The notes below the pieces were generated by a model. That model ran no database searches, was not told where the DNA came from, and was given only the letters and a program-made list of their open reading frames with translations. From assembly GCA_026826555.1 (NCBI GenBank), contig JAKSZT010053883.1:27335225-27399224 (forward strand): a DNA stretch of 64,000 bases, given 5' to 3'. Position numbers and translations under genes: made by a program. Source of the stretch: Tolypeutes matacus. Its lineage: Eukaryota > Chordata > Mammalia > Cingulata > Chlamyphoridae. This document shows positions 30,031-42,130 of the stretch, piece by piece; position 1 is the first letter of the stretch, and every line of letters starts with the position of its first letter.

Positions 30031-30131
30031 TTTTTTTTTTTTTTTTTTTTTACCAGGAGGTCCCAGGGATTGAACCTGGGTCCCTCCATATGGGAGACGG
30101 ACGCCCAACCAGTTGAGCCACATCCGACCCC
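30031..30131 (-). mobile_element. DAS-type tRNA-derived SINE, antisense
   Basis: Minus strand reads ggatgtggctcaactggttg ... gggtccctgg-type tRNA-like unit followed by an A tail (T run from 30031). The direct repeat cttggctagttactc at 30016-30030 recurs at 30132-30146 (up to 17 bp with the following TT). Confidence 0.9.
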
Positions 30132-30289
30132 CTTGGCTAGTTACTCTTGTTTCACTCTCCTGTGATGACCAAATGGCCTCTCTGTTCAGTCAGTTCTCCA
30201 CTCTCTCCAGAGTTTGTCATATTCCAAAGTAGCACTTGCCTGGCAGGAGTAGAGGATTCCTAAATGCAACGGCTCTTTAACATCTAAGA

Positions 30290-30862
30290 AGATGCTCAAG
30301 CTCACTCTTAACAAGAGTAATATATAGGAAAGCTACATTGAGATACTAGTTCTCATCTATCATAAAGGCAAAAATCAAAGTTTGATGACACTTGAGGCCG
30401 TAGGAAACCAGACATTCTATTACCTTGCTGGTGCATATGCAAAAAGACACAAGCCCTATGAGGGAAATTAGGTAACATCCAGCAAAATTCATATGTTTTT
30501 ACTCTTTGACCTAGCAATCTTACTTCTAGGACTCAATCCCAAAGGTAAACAGGCATATATGTATGAAGACATATATAGATATAGATAGATATAGAAATAT
30601 ATATAGATATAGATAGATATACAGAGATAGATTTAGATATAGATATAGATACATATATAGATATATAGTATAGATACATAGATAGATATATACATACAAG
30701 GCTATACAAAGCAGTACCATTTACATAGCAAAGGAGTAGAAACAGCACTAGGGATCTAACTGAATAAATTAGGTTAATCAATAAAATGGAGTATTTATGC
30801 AGTTATAAAAAGGAATGAGGAATGTTCTATATAATGTCAAAAAGACTCCAGAATATAAAAAA
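30290..30862 (+). mobile_element. L1M-type LINE 3' region, interrupted by LTR
   Basis: gctacattgagatactagtt, tctcatctatcataaaggca, cttgctggtgcatatgcaaa, ggagtatttatgcagttata and aaaaaggaatgaggaatgtt follow L1M order. A GATA-type microsatellite at 30566-30700 interrupts it, and the LTR at 30868 splits it from continuing sequence after 31521. Confidence 0.65.
30566..30700. repeat. Imperfect (GATA)n microsatellite
   Basis: Compound array of gatata and gatagata units; its complement produces the Tyr/Ile/Leu-rich small frames seen on the minus strand here. Confidence 0.9.
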
Positions 30863-30867
30863 GCTAG

Positions 30868-31516
30868 TGTATTAGTCAACCAAAGGGGTACTGATGCAAA
30901 ATACCAGAAATCTGTTGGCATTTACAAAAGGGTATTTATTTGGGGTAGAAGCCCACAATTACCAGGCCATAAAGCATAAGTTACTTCCTTCACCCAAGTC
31001 TATGACCATGTGTTGGAACAAGATGGCTGCGGACATCTGCAAGGGTTCAGGCTTCCTGGGTTCCTCTCTTCCTGGGGCTTGCTTGTCTCTGGGCTCAGCA
31101 ACTCTGATAGCTCCACAAGGTCAGCTGTAGACTATGAGGCTCCCCAGGCTTTGCCTCTCTCCGCAAAGCCATCTGTAGACTATCAGGTGAATGGCTCTGT
31201 CTCCCCAGGGCTTCTGCTGTGTCTAAGAGCTGTCTCTATTCCTCTGTGTTCTTCTCCTGTGTGTTCACTTCCCTGGGCTCCAGCTCAAAAACTCAGCATC
31301 AGAACTCCAACATCAAAACTCCAACTAAACTCCTCTGTTCTGCCATGTAGTTTTATCTCTGAGTCCCCACCCACCAAGGGGCAGGGATTCAATGTCCTAC
31401 TGATGTGGCCCAATCAAAGCCCTAACCATAATTTAATCATGCCTAGGTTCAGACCAGTTTACAAACATAATACAATATCTATTTTTAGAATTCATGAATA
31501 ATGCCAAACTACTACA
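30868..31516 (-). mobile_element. Complete solo LTR, ERVL/MaLR-like, antisense
   Basis: On the minus strand the element starts TGTAGTAGTTTGGCATTATT (from 31516) and ends GTTGACTAATACA (at 30868), the TG...CA termini of a retroviral LTR. A 5-bp duplication GCTAG flanks it (30863-30867 and 31517-31521), as expected for ERVL integration. An AATAAA signal (complement of 30935-30940) lies near the 3' end and a TATA-like GATAAAA (complement of 31351-31357) about 160 bp into the LTR. No internal or second LTR sequence adjoins it, so recombination to a solo LTR is inferred. I recall a similar repeat in Xenarthra but cannot name it. Confidence 0.85.
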
Positions 31517-31521
31517 GCTAG

Positions 31522-31620
31522 TTATAAAGAATAAGAGGTAGAGTATTATTCTACTTATCTAAGAATGGAGTAGAGGACATGTATTTACTCATATTAAAAA
31601 TCAATAAAAGAGTAAACCAA
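31522..31620 (+). mobile_element. Continuation of L1M-type 3' region beyond the LTR
   Basis: ttataaagaataagaggtag resumes the L1-like 3' UTR interrupted by the LTR. The end is uncertain. Confidence 0.35.
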
Positions 31621-32175
31621 AACCTGAAAAGGCTACCTATGGAAAGAGAGAGGAACAGGGTAAAGAGGACAGCGGTAGAAGATAGATGTCTCAGAATATA
31701 CCTTCTTTTATAAATTTAACTTTGGAACTATGTAACTATTACACATAATTAAAATGAAAGATGAAATGTGATAAGCAATTTATCAAAATCAAAATCAAAG
31801 TGAAATAAATAACACAATACTGTATCGGTTGGTGGCATAATCACACATAAGAAACTAGTTGAAGAGACTTTAAACGCAGTGATTTGATAGCTCACCCCAA
31901 GTAGGATATAAGGACAAAAAGGTCTACAAACAGCAAAGCAAAACAAAAGCCTAAACAATTTTCAGGAATAATATTGTTGTTGGCAGTTCTGGTGTGACTA
32001 TTCTGAGACTCTTGGGTATATATTACGGGAGAGAGCAAGTGAGAAATGGTGGTGGTGGTGGGAACTGGGATTTCCAGAAAGAGTTAAGGAGATACATATT
32101 AAAGAAGTTGAGAAAAAATTACCCTAAATTTGAAATGAACCCATGATGTATCTTATCTTTTAAAAAAGTATTTCC

Positions 32176-32260
32176 ATGGAGCAGGTGCAGCTCAGTGGTT
32201 GAGTGCCTGCTTCGTATGTACGAGGTCCTGGGTTCAATCCCTGGTATCTCCTGAAAAAAA
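32176..32260 (+). mobile_element. DAS-type tRNA-derived SINE, monomer
   Basis: gcagctcagtggttgagtgc (A-box region), gggttcaatccc (B-box) and an A run. The 13-bp direct repeat aaaaagtatttcc flanks it (32163-32175 and 32261-32273). Only the tRNA-like head plus tail is present, about 85 bp. Confidence 0.9.
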
Positions 32261-33589
32261 AAAAAGTATTTCCTAGCTCTGGTTCTTGAAAAGGCTTAGA
32301 AACAAAGGCCAAGTCAGCAGCAAACAAGCACCCCCAGTGCCCAGATTCTAAATATCATTTTTCACTAAAATGGATCTGGGATCCTTGGAAAAATAGCTGA
32401 TTCTAGGTCAAGGGCAGAAAATGTACAAATGAGGGGCATTTCGCCAAAGAGCAAGGGAGCTGTCAAGACTACTGGGCACAGGAGCCAACTTCAAAAAGCT
32501 TCCACTAGCCAAAGGGACAATTTGAGCGTCAATTAGAATAACACGACAATTAACTGAAATATATAAAATATGCTTAAATCCACTGGACTTAAATGATATT
32601 TAAAAATGTTTAGGAATTTGGAATATGTCAGGGAATCAGCTCATTAGTATGAAAACTGGTAAATAAAGGAACGTAAGTATTTCCCCTGACTTTGCTATTA
32701 TGAGCTGTACCTCAGGATAACCAAGGAGTTGATAAGGGAAAGTTTTCTGTATAGAAGCATCCCGGCTTATGAATGAAGAGAAAGGATAGATTGTCACCAT
32801 TTTGCAATCCCTAGTCTATAACTGTCAGTGGCTCCCATCATCCCTCAAACACTGACAGCTGGATACTATGTGCCTCTGACAGAGGCGTGGAGTTCCGCCT
32901 GAAAAACATACTTGCCAAAAAATGGAACCTGAAATCTGATTAGGTCTCTAGATCTTACTAGCAATTAAAGGAAATATAAGAGAGAGGAGATCATGTTAAA
33001 CAACCTCCCAGGGATGCAATCAGCATAACTGAGAATGCAGGAGACTCCTCTGGATAAATGACTCGGCTTCTTCAACAAAACAGTTGCATGGGATGCGGAC
33101 AGAAACCTATATATTAAAAAAGGCTTGCGAGACATATCGGCCAATTATAAGGTATAAACCTAACTAAGAGTCTGACAAAAAAATACTATAAAAGAGAGTA
33201 TTAGACAATCATGGATAGCTGATGGCATTAAGTAATTATATTTACTTTTAAAAAAATAGATTTGTGGTTATATTTTAACAATTACTTTTATCTGTTAGAG
33301 ATATATACTAAAATGTTTGTGGTTGAAATATTATGCCTGAGATTTGCTTCAAAATACACCCAGAGTGAGGTGATGGGGGTGAAAAGGTAGATTGGAAGTA
33401 AAACAAAATAGGCTGTAAATTTATCACTGTGACACTGGTTGATGGGTTTGTGAGGGATCATTATATTATTCTGTTTTTGTACCTGTTAGGAATTTTCCAT
33501 TGAAAAATATTAGGGGAAAAAACAAAAGAAAGAAAAAGAGGGAGGGGAGGTTCCCACCTTGAATAGAGATATGAGCTCAGCAATAAAGC

Positions 33590-33660
33590 AATCCTAACCC
33601 AGGGTGCCAGGCCCATAGTAGTTGCTCAATAAACATCTATTGAAGACATGAAGTATGGAT
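33590..33660 (+). repeat. L2/MIR-type tail
   Basis: ggcccatagtagttgctcaa followed by taaacatctattgaagaca is a typical L2 or MIR end. Confidence 0.5.
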
Positions 33661-33794
33661 TAAAAGTTGAGAATACTGGGCTTCCGATGAGGGCCTTGCA
33701 TTCCCTGTGAAGTACAACCCACCTCTCCTGACCTCTGATACTAATGTTATACAAGGCAAGGAGGAACTGGGAATAGGATAGAATTAAACTGAGC

Positions 33795-34030
33795 TAATAT
33801 TCATTGAGTCCCTATAATACGCCAGACTTTATATGCACTTTTTCTCTGCATGTACTTTAATCTTTGCAACAACCTATAAGATGGGTACTGGTATTATTTT
33901 CATTTCATAGTTGAGGAAACAGATACTGAGAGGTTAGGTGACTGGCCTAGAAACACACAGCTATGAAGCGGAACTATGGAAGAGCCAGGATTTAAAGCCC
34001 GGAAGTGTGGGTCCAGAGACTGCATTTCTA
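33795..34030 (-). repeat. MIR SINE
   Basis: Antisense MIR: tattcattgagtccctataa, ttcatttcatagttgaggaa, gagaggttaggtgactggcc. Confidence 0.75.
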
Positions 34031-34119
34031 ACCTCTACAGGTGGGTGTGGGAATGCCTGCACTGATTACCATCTCTGCAATGGAATGGGAGGCTACCTTC
34101 AACAATGTTTAAAAAATAA

Positions 34120-35215
34120 TAAACTTATCAATTTTTAATTGTGGTAAACTATACATAACATTAAAATCACTTTAACCATTTTAAGCAGACAATTCTTTGA
34201 CACTCAATATATTGGCAATCCTGTGTGACTTTCACCACTCTCTATTTCCAGTCTATTGTCCCAAAGCAGAACTCATACTCAGCAATAATTCTCCCTTCCC
34301 TGACTCCCCTCACCCTTGGTAACCATTATTCCATTCCTAGCTCCATGAATTTACTCCTTCTAAGTATTTCATATAAGAGAAATCAAACAATATTTGTCCC
34401 TTTGTGTCTGGCTCATTTCAATCAACATGATGTCTTCAAGGTTCATCTATGTTGTAGCATGTACTAGCACCTCACTTCTTTTACGGCTGAATAGTATCCC
34501 AATGTATGATTAGAACATATTTTGTTTTTCCATTGATCTGTTGATGGACACTTGGGTTGCTTCCACCTTTGGATTATCATGAATAAGCACAATGAACATT
34601 GGTATACAAATAACTATCTGAGGCCCTGCTTTCAATTCTTTGGGCTATATACCTAGGAGTAGAATTGCTGGGTCATATGGTATTTCTATGTTTAACATTC
34701 TTGGGAACTGCCAAACTGCTTTCCACAGCGGCTGCACCATTTTACATCCCCACCAACAATGTACAAGGGCTCCTATTTCTCCACATCCTTGCCAACCCTT
34801 GCTATTTTTAGTTAAAAAAAAAATAATAACCATCCTAGTGGGTGTGAAGTGGTATCTCATAGTTTAAATTTGTATTTCTTTAATGGCTGATGATGTTGAG
34901 CATCTTTTCATATACTTTGTGGCCATTTGAATATCTTCTTTGGATAAATGTCCATTAAAATCCTTGGGCCATTTTAAAAATTGGGTTGTGTTTTTGTTGT
35001 TGAGTTGTAGGAGTTCTCTATATATTATGGATATTAAACCCTGATTATCAGACATATGGTTTCCAAAGTTTTCTCCCATTCTGTAGGTTGACTTTTCACT
35101 TTACTGATAATGTGCTTTGATGCACAAAAGTTTTTCTTTTTACTTTGATGAAGTCCATTTTATCTATTTTTTCTTTTGTTGCTTGTGCTTTTGGTATAAA
35201 ATTGATAAATACATT
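34120..35215 (-). mobile_element. L1 LINE, antisense: ORF2 C-terminus and 3' UTR
   Basis: Minus-strand frames at 34860-34645 and 35079-34864 encode pieces of the L1 ORF2 C-terminal region (for example GCGEIGALVHCWWGCKMVQP and the SKEDIQMATKYMKRCSTS segment). 34470-34130 is the L1M 3' UTR. Frameshifts and stops make it inactive. It abuts a HAL1 of the same orientation at 35220. Confidence 0.85.
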
Positions 35216-35219
35216 GCAA

Positions 35220-37240
35220 TTACTCCATTACTTCCATTTTTTATATTTAGTAGCTTTTTTCTAGGGTACCATTTTGATCCCCTTCTTCTTTAATTTTCTC
35301 TATATTTTTTAGTCATTTTACTGGTTACCTTTGTAATTGCAATCAACATCTTAAACTAGTAACAACCTAGTTCTATTAGTACCAACCAGATTCAGTAGTA
35401 TACAAACTGTCTACTATATATATCCTTCCCTCCCCTTTATATTTTTATTGTCTCAGATTATGTCTTTATACACTGTATGCCCATAACATAGATTGAAAAT
35501 ATTGTTTTACACATTTGCCTGGTAAGTTATATGGGGTGGGGAGAGCAGTTACAAACCAAAAGTACAACAATATAGGATTTTATATATACTGATATAATTA
35601 TCTTTACCTATGTTCTATATTTCTTCTTATGGCTTGAAGTCCCTGGCTAGTGTCCTTTTATTTTAGCCTGAAGGACTCCTTTTGGCATTTCTTGTAGGGT
35701 GGGTCTTCTGGTAATGAACTCTTTCAGCTTTTGTTTATCTGTAAATATCTTAATTTCTCCTTCATTTTTGGAAGATAATTTTGCTGGATATAGAATTCTT
35801 GGTTGACAGTTGTTGTTTTTCTTTAAGGACTTTAAATATGCCATCCCACTGTCTTCTGGCTTCCACATTATCTGATGTGAAATCTGCTGTTAGTCTTATT
35901 GGAGATCCTTTGTATGTGGCCAGTTGCTTCTTGCTTGCTGCTTGCAAAATCCTCTCTTTGTCTTTGAATTTTGACAATTTTGCTGTAATGTGTTTTGATG
36001 TAGATCTCAAATTCCTTTTTGGAATTTGTTGAGTTTCCTGGATGTGTATATTCATGTCTTTCAGCAGATTTCTGGCTATTATTTCTTCAAACACTTTTTT
36101 TGCCCCTTCTTTTCTCTTGTCCTTCTGGGACTCCAATGATGCAGATGGTGGTACACTTGATGGGATGCACAGGTCTCTCAGGCTATGTTTATTTTTCTTC
36201 ATTATTTTTTCTTTCTGTTCCTCATGCTGGATAATTTCAATTGTCTTGTCTTCAAGCTCACTGATTCTTTCTTCTGCCTGTTCAGATCTACCATTTAATC
36301 TGTTTAACGAGTTTTTCATTTCAATTACTGTACTTTGTAGCTCCAAAATTTATGTTTGGTTCCATTTTATAATTTCCTTCTCTTTATTTTGTTCAGACAA
36401 TATTTTTCTAATTTCCTTTAGTCCTTTGTATATGGATTCCTTTAGCTCACTGAACATATTTAAGATAGTCTTTGACTATTGGTGCCAATGCATATCTTTC
36501 CTCAGTGATGGTTTCTGGCAGAATTTTTTTCCTGTGAATTTTTTTTCATTTCTTCAGGTATTTTGTAGTTTTTTTGGTTGAGATTTGGACATTCTGAGTT
36601 TATGTCATTAGAACTGAAAATTTAGTTGTCCCACTCCTCTGGGATTGCTAGTTTGTTGTTGTTGTTGAGGGCTGGAGCCATAAACTTGTAAATTTTCCAA
36701 GAAATTTTTGCTCCAGATTGGGAAATAGGAAGAGAAAAGAGAGAAAGAAAATAGGCACTGCTTCTTTATGACTCCTCTGCTGCTTTTGCCTGAGGAGGGT
36801 TGGAACAATGGTCATCCTAAGAATGAGCAACCCCTATCGATCTGAACTAACTGATCAAAAGCACTGATGAGCGATCATACTCCTTCCCTATCCTGCCCCA
36901 GATTTTGGAGGGCTCGGTTCTTATAGTCCACCATGGTGGCAGCAAGCTGCACCAGGAGCTTGGGCTTCAGTTCCCACTTGTGCCTGCAACGTGGCTGGAT
37001 GATGGAGGATATTTGCCACTGCATAGAGGGTGGAATTCACTGATATTTTCCACAATTTACCAGCCTCTTCTTCCCGCTCCTCCCTGGATGAGGCACAGTG
37101 TTCCACCAGACTCCAGAGATTCAAAATAGTTGATTCAGACAGTTCCTGCCAGTTCAATAGTTGTTTTGGTGGAGGGACTGATTCCTGGAGATTCCTACTC
37201 TACCATTTCCTGCAATCTTCCATGTTCAAAGAGGTTTTAG
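35220..37240 (-). mobile_element. HAL1 (half-L1) LINE, antisense, nearly full length
   Basis: Reads on the minus strand as a 5' region (37240-36600), an ORF1 (about 36590-35650) and a 3' region without ORF2 (35640-35220), the HAL1 layout. ORF1 pieces include the coiled-coil part (NSLNRLNGRSEQAEERISEL), the RRM-like part (KLSKFKDKERILQAASKKQL) and the C-terminal part (NCQPRILYPAKLSSKNEGEI). An in-frame stop just upstream of 36346 and a frameshift near 35770 break ORF1, so no functional protein is expected. HAL1 encodes an L1-like nucleic-acid chaperone only. Naming rests on remembered family structure. Confidence 0.75.
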
Positions 37241-37429
37241 TTGACTAGTTGTCCAGTATGAATGACCAGAAGTAGTGAAAGCTTTTTCCTCTAACTAGCA
37301 TGACAATGGAGTTAGTCAGTCCTGCAGCTTGGAAGCGTGACCACTATTCCTTCCAGCCCTGCCTCCCCACAGCCTATCCTCCTTCTTCCATTTTGCAGTA
37401 GGATGAAAGGACAATAAACTTTGGAGTCA

Positions 37430-37800
37430 GACCTCATTTGAAGGTTAAAAGAGATGGCTCTGGAATCAGAATACCTGGATTTGTGTCCTGACTTTCCCAT
37501 TCACTTAAGCTTTATGACCTAGGACAAGTTACTTAACTATGCTATGCTTCAGTTTCCCTACCCGTGAATGAGGATAATAACCATTACTAACTCAAAGAGT
37601 TGTCATGAGGATTCAATAGGACAATATATGTAAAGTACTTGGCCTAATATTTAGTATATATCAAGTGCTCAATTATTACTAGTTGGATGATTTTGAACAA
37701 GTTAATTACCTTCTCTGGTTTTCTGATTTCTCATGTATAGAGTATAATAATATCTTTCTCACAGGAGTGACATGAAAATTAAATGAGATAATGTTAGAAA
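37430..37800 (+). repeat. MIR SINE(s)
   Basis: gctctggaatcagaatacct, ggacaagttacttaactatg, cttcagtttccctacccgtg, gttgtcatgaggattcaata and the tail follow the full sense MIR. A second partial copy appears from 37690 (aacaagttaattaccttctc). Confidence 0.85.
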
Positions 37801-37821
37801 CTCAATAATTACCCTTATTCT

Positions 37822-37918
37822 CTCTTTTTTTTTTTTTACCGGGAGGTCCTGGAGAACGAACCTGGGTCCCTCCATATGGGAGATGTACGCCCAACCATTT
37901 GAGCCACATCCATCTCCC
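37822..37918 (-). mobile_element. DAS-type tRNA-derived SINE, antisense
   Basis: Same head unit as at 30031-30131, ending in the T run 37824-37838. Direct repeats tacccttattct at 37810-37821 and 37919-37930 flank it. Confidence 0.88.
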
Positions 37919-38454
37919 TACCCTTATTCTTTTTACCTTGGAGGCCTAAATGAGTTACAGCCATTACTTAGGTTTCTTTTGTGGGAGTAGAGAGAATTGA
38001 CCTCCTTTCTTTCTTTTCCAGGGACTCCCCCCCACCCCCGGATTATAAAAGTACCACACTTGATGTACATAAGAGAAGAAAATGCAGGTGTGTTTACACC
38101 AAACTGTTGAACCATTTTCCTTTGGGCAGTGGCATTGGTAAATGAGAACTTTCACTTTGAACTTGTGTGTTGTTTGAATTTTTCAAAACTACCGAGTATT
38201 ACTTTAAAAATTAGAAGATAAAAATGCATGCTTGCTGGTGCAAATTTTCTCGCTGTCCTGATTTTGTGATAATCAGGTTAGGCTAAGCATTTGTTATATT
38301 AGCAGCCATGCATGTGTCCCCAGACCTAGTTTTTCTCCCTAGGTCTGGTTTTTGGAATGCTAGTGATAAACTAAGCCTGATTTATTATATGACTATCCTA
38401 TATGGGAAAAGACTGTAACTTTGGGTATCTTTGGTCAACCTTAAGAGATATAGC

Positions 38455-38935
38455 AGGGGGACGGATGTGGCTCGGATGGTTGGGTGTCCGTCTCCCATAT
38501 GGAGGGACCTGGGTTTGATCCCCAGGACCTCCTGGTAAAATTTAAAAAAAGGAAAATATAAAAGGCATGTGGGCCACCAGGCCCCATGTGCAGGTGCACT
38601 GCCAGGCCCTGAGAGTGTGTGAGCTGCCAGGCCCTGCGAGCCATGCAGCAAGATGATGACATAACAGGAGAGTGACACAAGGGAGAGCCAAGATGAGATG
38701 CACCAAAAAACCAGGAACTAAGGTGGCACAGGCGGTTAGGATGCCTCTCTCACACATTGGAGGTTCCGAGGGTCGAATCCCAGTGAAGACAGGAGGAGAA
38801 GAATGAGAAGAGAGGGCAGGAAATGGACACAGAGTCGCCCAGTGAATGGACATGGAAACAGCAAAAACGGAGCCGGGGGTGGGGAGGGAATGGATAAAAG
38901 TAAGTAAATAAATAAATAAATCCTTAAAAAAATGT
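38455..38935 (+). mobile_element. Composite DAS-type SINE, two tRNA-like units
   Basis: First unit: gatgtggctcggatggttgg ... gggtttgatccccagg, then a body with a repeated gccaggccc motif. A second, different tRNA-like unit starts near 38707 (ctaaggtggcacaggcggtt ... gggtcgaatcccagtg) and is followed by a gaatggacatggaaacagca body and a TAAA-repeat tail. No clear flanking duplication was found. Confidence 0.75.
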
Positions 38936-39534
38936 ATAGGGGAGGAAGATACGGACTATAGTTAGTAGTAGCACTTTGATGATGCTCTTTCATGATTTGT
39001 TAACAAATGTTTCACAACAATGCAGGGTGTTTGTGGGGGGATGATGTGTGGGAGCCCTGTATGATGTTATGCATGTTTGTTTTGTAAGTTCATGATGTTT
39101 ACTGAACACTTATAGTTTATGTATGTTCATGTCTGAATGACGTAATTCAATAAATTGTTTAAAAAATGCATGCTTGCTGTAGATAATTTATCTCACTTTT
39201 TAAGTGTATTTCTTGTAAGCAGCATATTTTTAAAGCACTTTGAGTCTCTGTCTCTTAATAGGGAGCTTAATTACCTTTATTGTCATAACTGATATGTTTG
39301 TCTTACTGCTGTCTTTTTGTTTTATGCTGCCAATTTCTGATGCTTCCATGTGATGTCCTTTCTTCTTTGTGTTTTATAATAGGCAATATGTTTTCTTTGT
39401 TTTAATTTTCTATTGGGATGTGGAAAGCGGTTGACCCGCTTTTAATTTTATTTGTGGACACTTTTAATTCTTTCATAAACATGCTCGAAACAGTTTTTTC
39501 TCTCTAGTGCTATAATTCAAGAAAAATACTGTGA

Positions 39535-39700
39535 CAGAGCAGCTTAGAGCCTGGGTTTGAATCCTGGCGCCATCATGTACAAGCTGAGAGGATCTTGGTC
39601 CAGTGGCGACACCTCTCAGTGTCTCAGTGGGGATAAAAGTCATTCCTCTTTCCTGGGACTGGTACAAGGTGGAAATGAGATACTTACAAAGTGATTATCA
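39535..39700 (+). repeat. MIR SINE
   Basis: gcctgggtttgaatcctggc, then gtgtctcagtggggataaaa, a sense MIR. Confidence 0.7.
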
Positions 39701-39869
39701 TAATGGATTATAATAATTTAACTCCTCCTTAAAAGAGACAAGGAAGAGGTGAACGTGGGGTAGAGAAAACCAGGCACTCTTGTGTAGCTGTCTTCACCAC
39801 CTGGAAAACTTTCTCCGGAAATTCCTAATTTTAATCATATAGATCCCCTATGTTCTCTGTTCGCTAGAT

Positions 39870-40040
39870 TTGGGGTTGGCAAACTACAGTCTGCAGACCA
39901 AATCTGGCCCATTCGTTTATGTATCCATCTAAGGCCGCTTTCACATTACAACGGCATGGCTGAGTAGGCATTTTATGGCCTGCAAAGCCAAAAATATTTT
40001 CTCTCTGATCCTTTAGGAAAAAGTTTGCTGACCCCTCCTT
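39870..40040 (-). mobile_element. hAT-Charlie non-autonomous DNA transposon
   Basis: Starts ttggggttggcaaactacag and ends aaaagtttgctgacccctc, near-inverted termini of the same family as 26484-26703. The middle retains gctttcacattacaacggca. Confidence 0.75.
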
Positions 40041-41579
40041 TAGATCTCCCAGAGCATCGTCCTTCTTTCTAAATTTAGGAGAAGTCATTTCCCCCCTTGT
40101 CCCATTAGAGCCTCTCAAAAGCTAAGTGGCTCTTAGCTTATATTAAAAGATTGTTAAAAAGACCATTAGCCTCTGCATTTAATTGTCCACAAGGTGAGGA
40201 CACTTAATAAAAAACAAAACTAGAAAAAAAATGGAAAAGACAAAGATGCTGATTACAAAGCAGGGTTTTCCCAAGGCCAGGGCACATGGAGGGAGAGGGG
40301 CCAAAGAGAGGCAGACTCCCCAGGGATTCCTTTATCCTGGCTTTTCTCTACTGTATCAGTGCTGGGATTCGGCCACCCTAGGTGGCATCTGGCTCTCCCT
40401 TTGCCGCTCTGATATGCTGCTCCCCAGGTCCCCAAAAACCAGGTCGGCTTCAAACGCCTGTCACTCAGAACACAGAGCAGCTGCTTCCCTAGGCCAAGTC
40501 AGGGTCTCCAATAAGCTTTCTCTTTTTTCTGGTAGCCTTTTTTTCCCCAAACTACAGTGTTTCTCCCTCCAGGGACAAAGAGAATAAGATAGTTTTAATT
40601 TCCAAATTAGGACTTTTCATTTTGTTCCATTTCCCCCACGGTATGAAAGAATGAGAGCTGCTTTAAAATCCATTTATCAGAGGTGGAATTCTCTCGTGCT
40701 CACTGCACCGGCAGAACTGTCTAGCAGCACCAGATTCTGGAGGGTGGGAGGTGGAGAGAAGAGAAGGAGAAGGAAGAGGATCCTGCAGTTCCAAGTCCTG
40801 AAGCTTCTTCAGTGGGTGCAGCTGGGTGGGAAGTGAGCCCCTGCAGGTCTAACCCAGGGCACTGGGAGCCAGGGCTTCTGCCCTGGAAACTTCCACAGTC
40901 TTGGCAGGGAGATGCTAGGACCAAGGTCATGGAACTGCTAAAATGGTCCAGCAGACAATAGAAATAGGAGAAGGGAGGGAGGGATGAGGTGAGCTAGAGG
41001 TAGCAGGAAAGTGCTCCCGGTGAGGTGGACTGACTGAGGCAGAGCACAGACATCAGAGGAGATCCATGAGCAGAGGAGAAGGAGGGCGCTGGCCTGAAGG
41101 AAAGGTGAGCCATCATCGCTGCTGCCCCCCAGACCCCAGGTTCTGGACGGCTGCTTTGCGCAGTCATCTCATTTCAACTCTGTCAGATCTGTGTGGTTAT
41201 TCCCCTGTTGTGGAAAAAGTAGCCGAGTTCCAGGGAGTTACATAGCCTGTGAGTTCTGCAGCTGGGAAGAGGGAAAGCCAGAAGGTTCACATCGTTCCTC
41301 TGACTCCAAACCTTATGTTATTTCCAAAAGCGCTGACTGTGCTGAGGAAGAAGGGCAGGTGAGGTTGTTTGCACTCCATCGTGGGGGCTTTGGAGGGCAA
41401 AGAGAAATGTCTGTTATTGTCATGGTTGGGGGAGGCACCTGGAAAGATGAAAACTCACTTCCTGATCCTCCAGTTCAGGGAGCTGAGTGCTTCTCATGTT
41501 AGCTTATGTATCCCATATAATGATGGAGGGAAGCAGCTGATCTGACTGGCTTGATGAAGCAGCTGTTCCAATCAAGTTA

Positions 41580-41770
41580 AAATGATGCTAACAGCTAACA
41601 CATAGTGAGTGCTACCTCTCTGCCGGGTGCTATTCCAAGGGCTATGTGTGTTCATGGCAACCCAGGCAGGAGGTCACCATCATTAATCTGTGTTTCACAT
41701 TGGGGCAACTGAGGCACAGAGAGGTCAAGTCACTTGCCCTGGTAAGTCTCAGGTGGGGGCCGGAGATTGG
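41580..41770 (-). repeat. MIR SINE
   Basis: Antisense MIR: gtgctacctctctgccgggt, attggggcaactgaggcaca, gagaggtcaagtcacttgcc. Confidence 0.75.
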
Positions 41771-41837
41771 ATAGAGTCAGGGCTCAGGAGGTCTTTCATT
41801 GACATGTTCCCCCCCTAGTTAAAAGGTGTCCATTCAA

Positions 41838-41940
41838 TCATTCATTCATTCATTCATTCAGTGATTCATTAACCGCAGCTAAGGGCCAAGCCATATGCCA
41901 CATGCTGGGGATATGACTTCATGAAGCTTACACACCAGTG
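41838..41940 (-). repeat. (TCAT)n microsatellite and antisense L2-like fragment
   Basis: A TCAT array (41838-41860) leads into catatgccacatgctgggga, an antisense L2-type segment. Confidence 0.65.
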
Positions 41941-42130
41941 AGAGCACAGCTAGTATTTTACGAGGACTTACTTTATGCCAGGAACAGCCCTTTACATATA
42001 CATCTTATTATTATCCCTTTTCTTTTCAGCTGAAAAAAAATAACAGGCTCAGAGGGACAAAACAACTAGTTGAGTGCCAGGATTACAGCCCAGGCCCTCT
42101 GGCTCAAAGCCCACCTGACCCCGACACCAC
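41941..42130 (-). repeat. MIR SINE
   Basis: Antisense MIR: ggacttactttatgccagga, ataacaggctcagagggaca. Confidence 0.6.

Noticed and set aside
30526..30781. Tyr/Ile/Leu-rich minus-strand frames
   Set aside because: They are translations of the GATA microsatellite.
31010..31501. 163-codon plus-strand open frame
   Set aside because: Lies within and antisense to the solo LTR at 30868-31516, so it is a by-product of that element.
36042..36581. 179-codon plus-strand Phe/Ser/Ile-rich open frame resembling a membrane protein
   Set aside because: It is the complement of the HAL1 ORF1 coiled-coil region; the hydrophobic character is a reverse-strand artefact.
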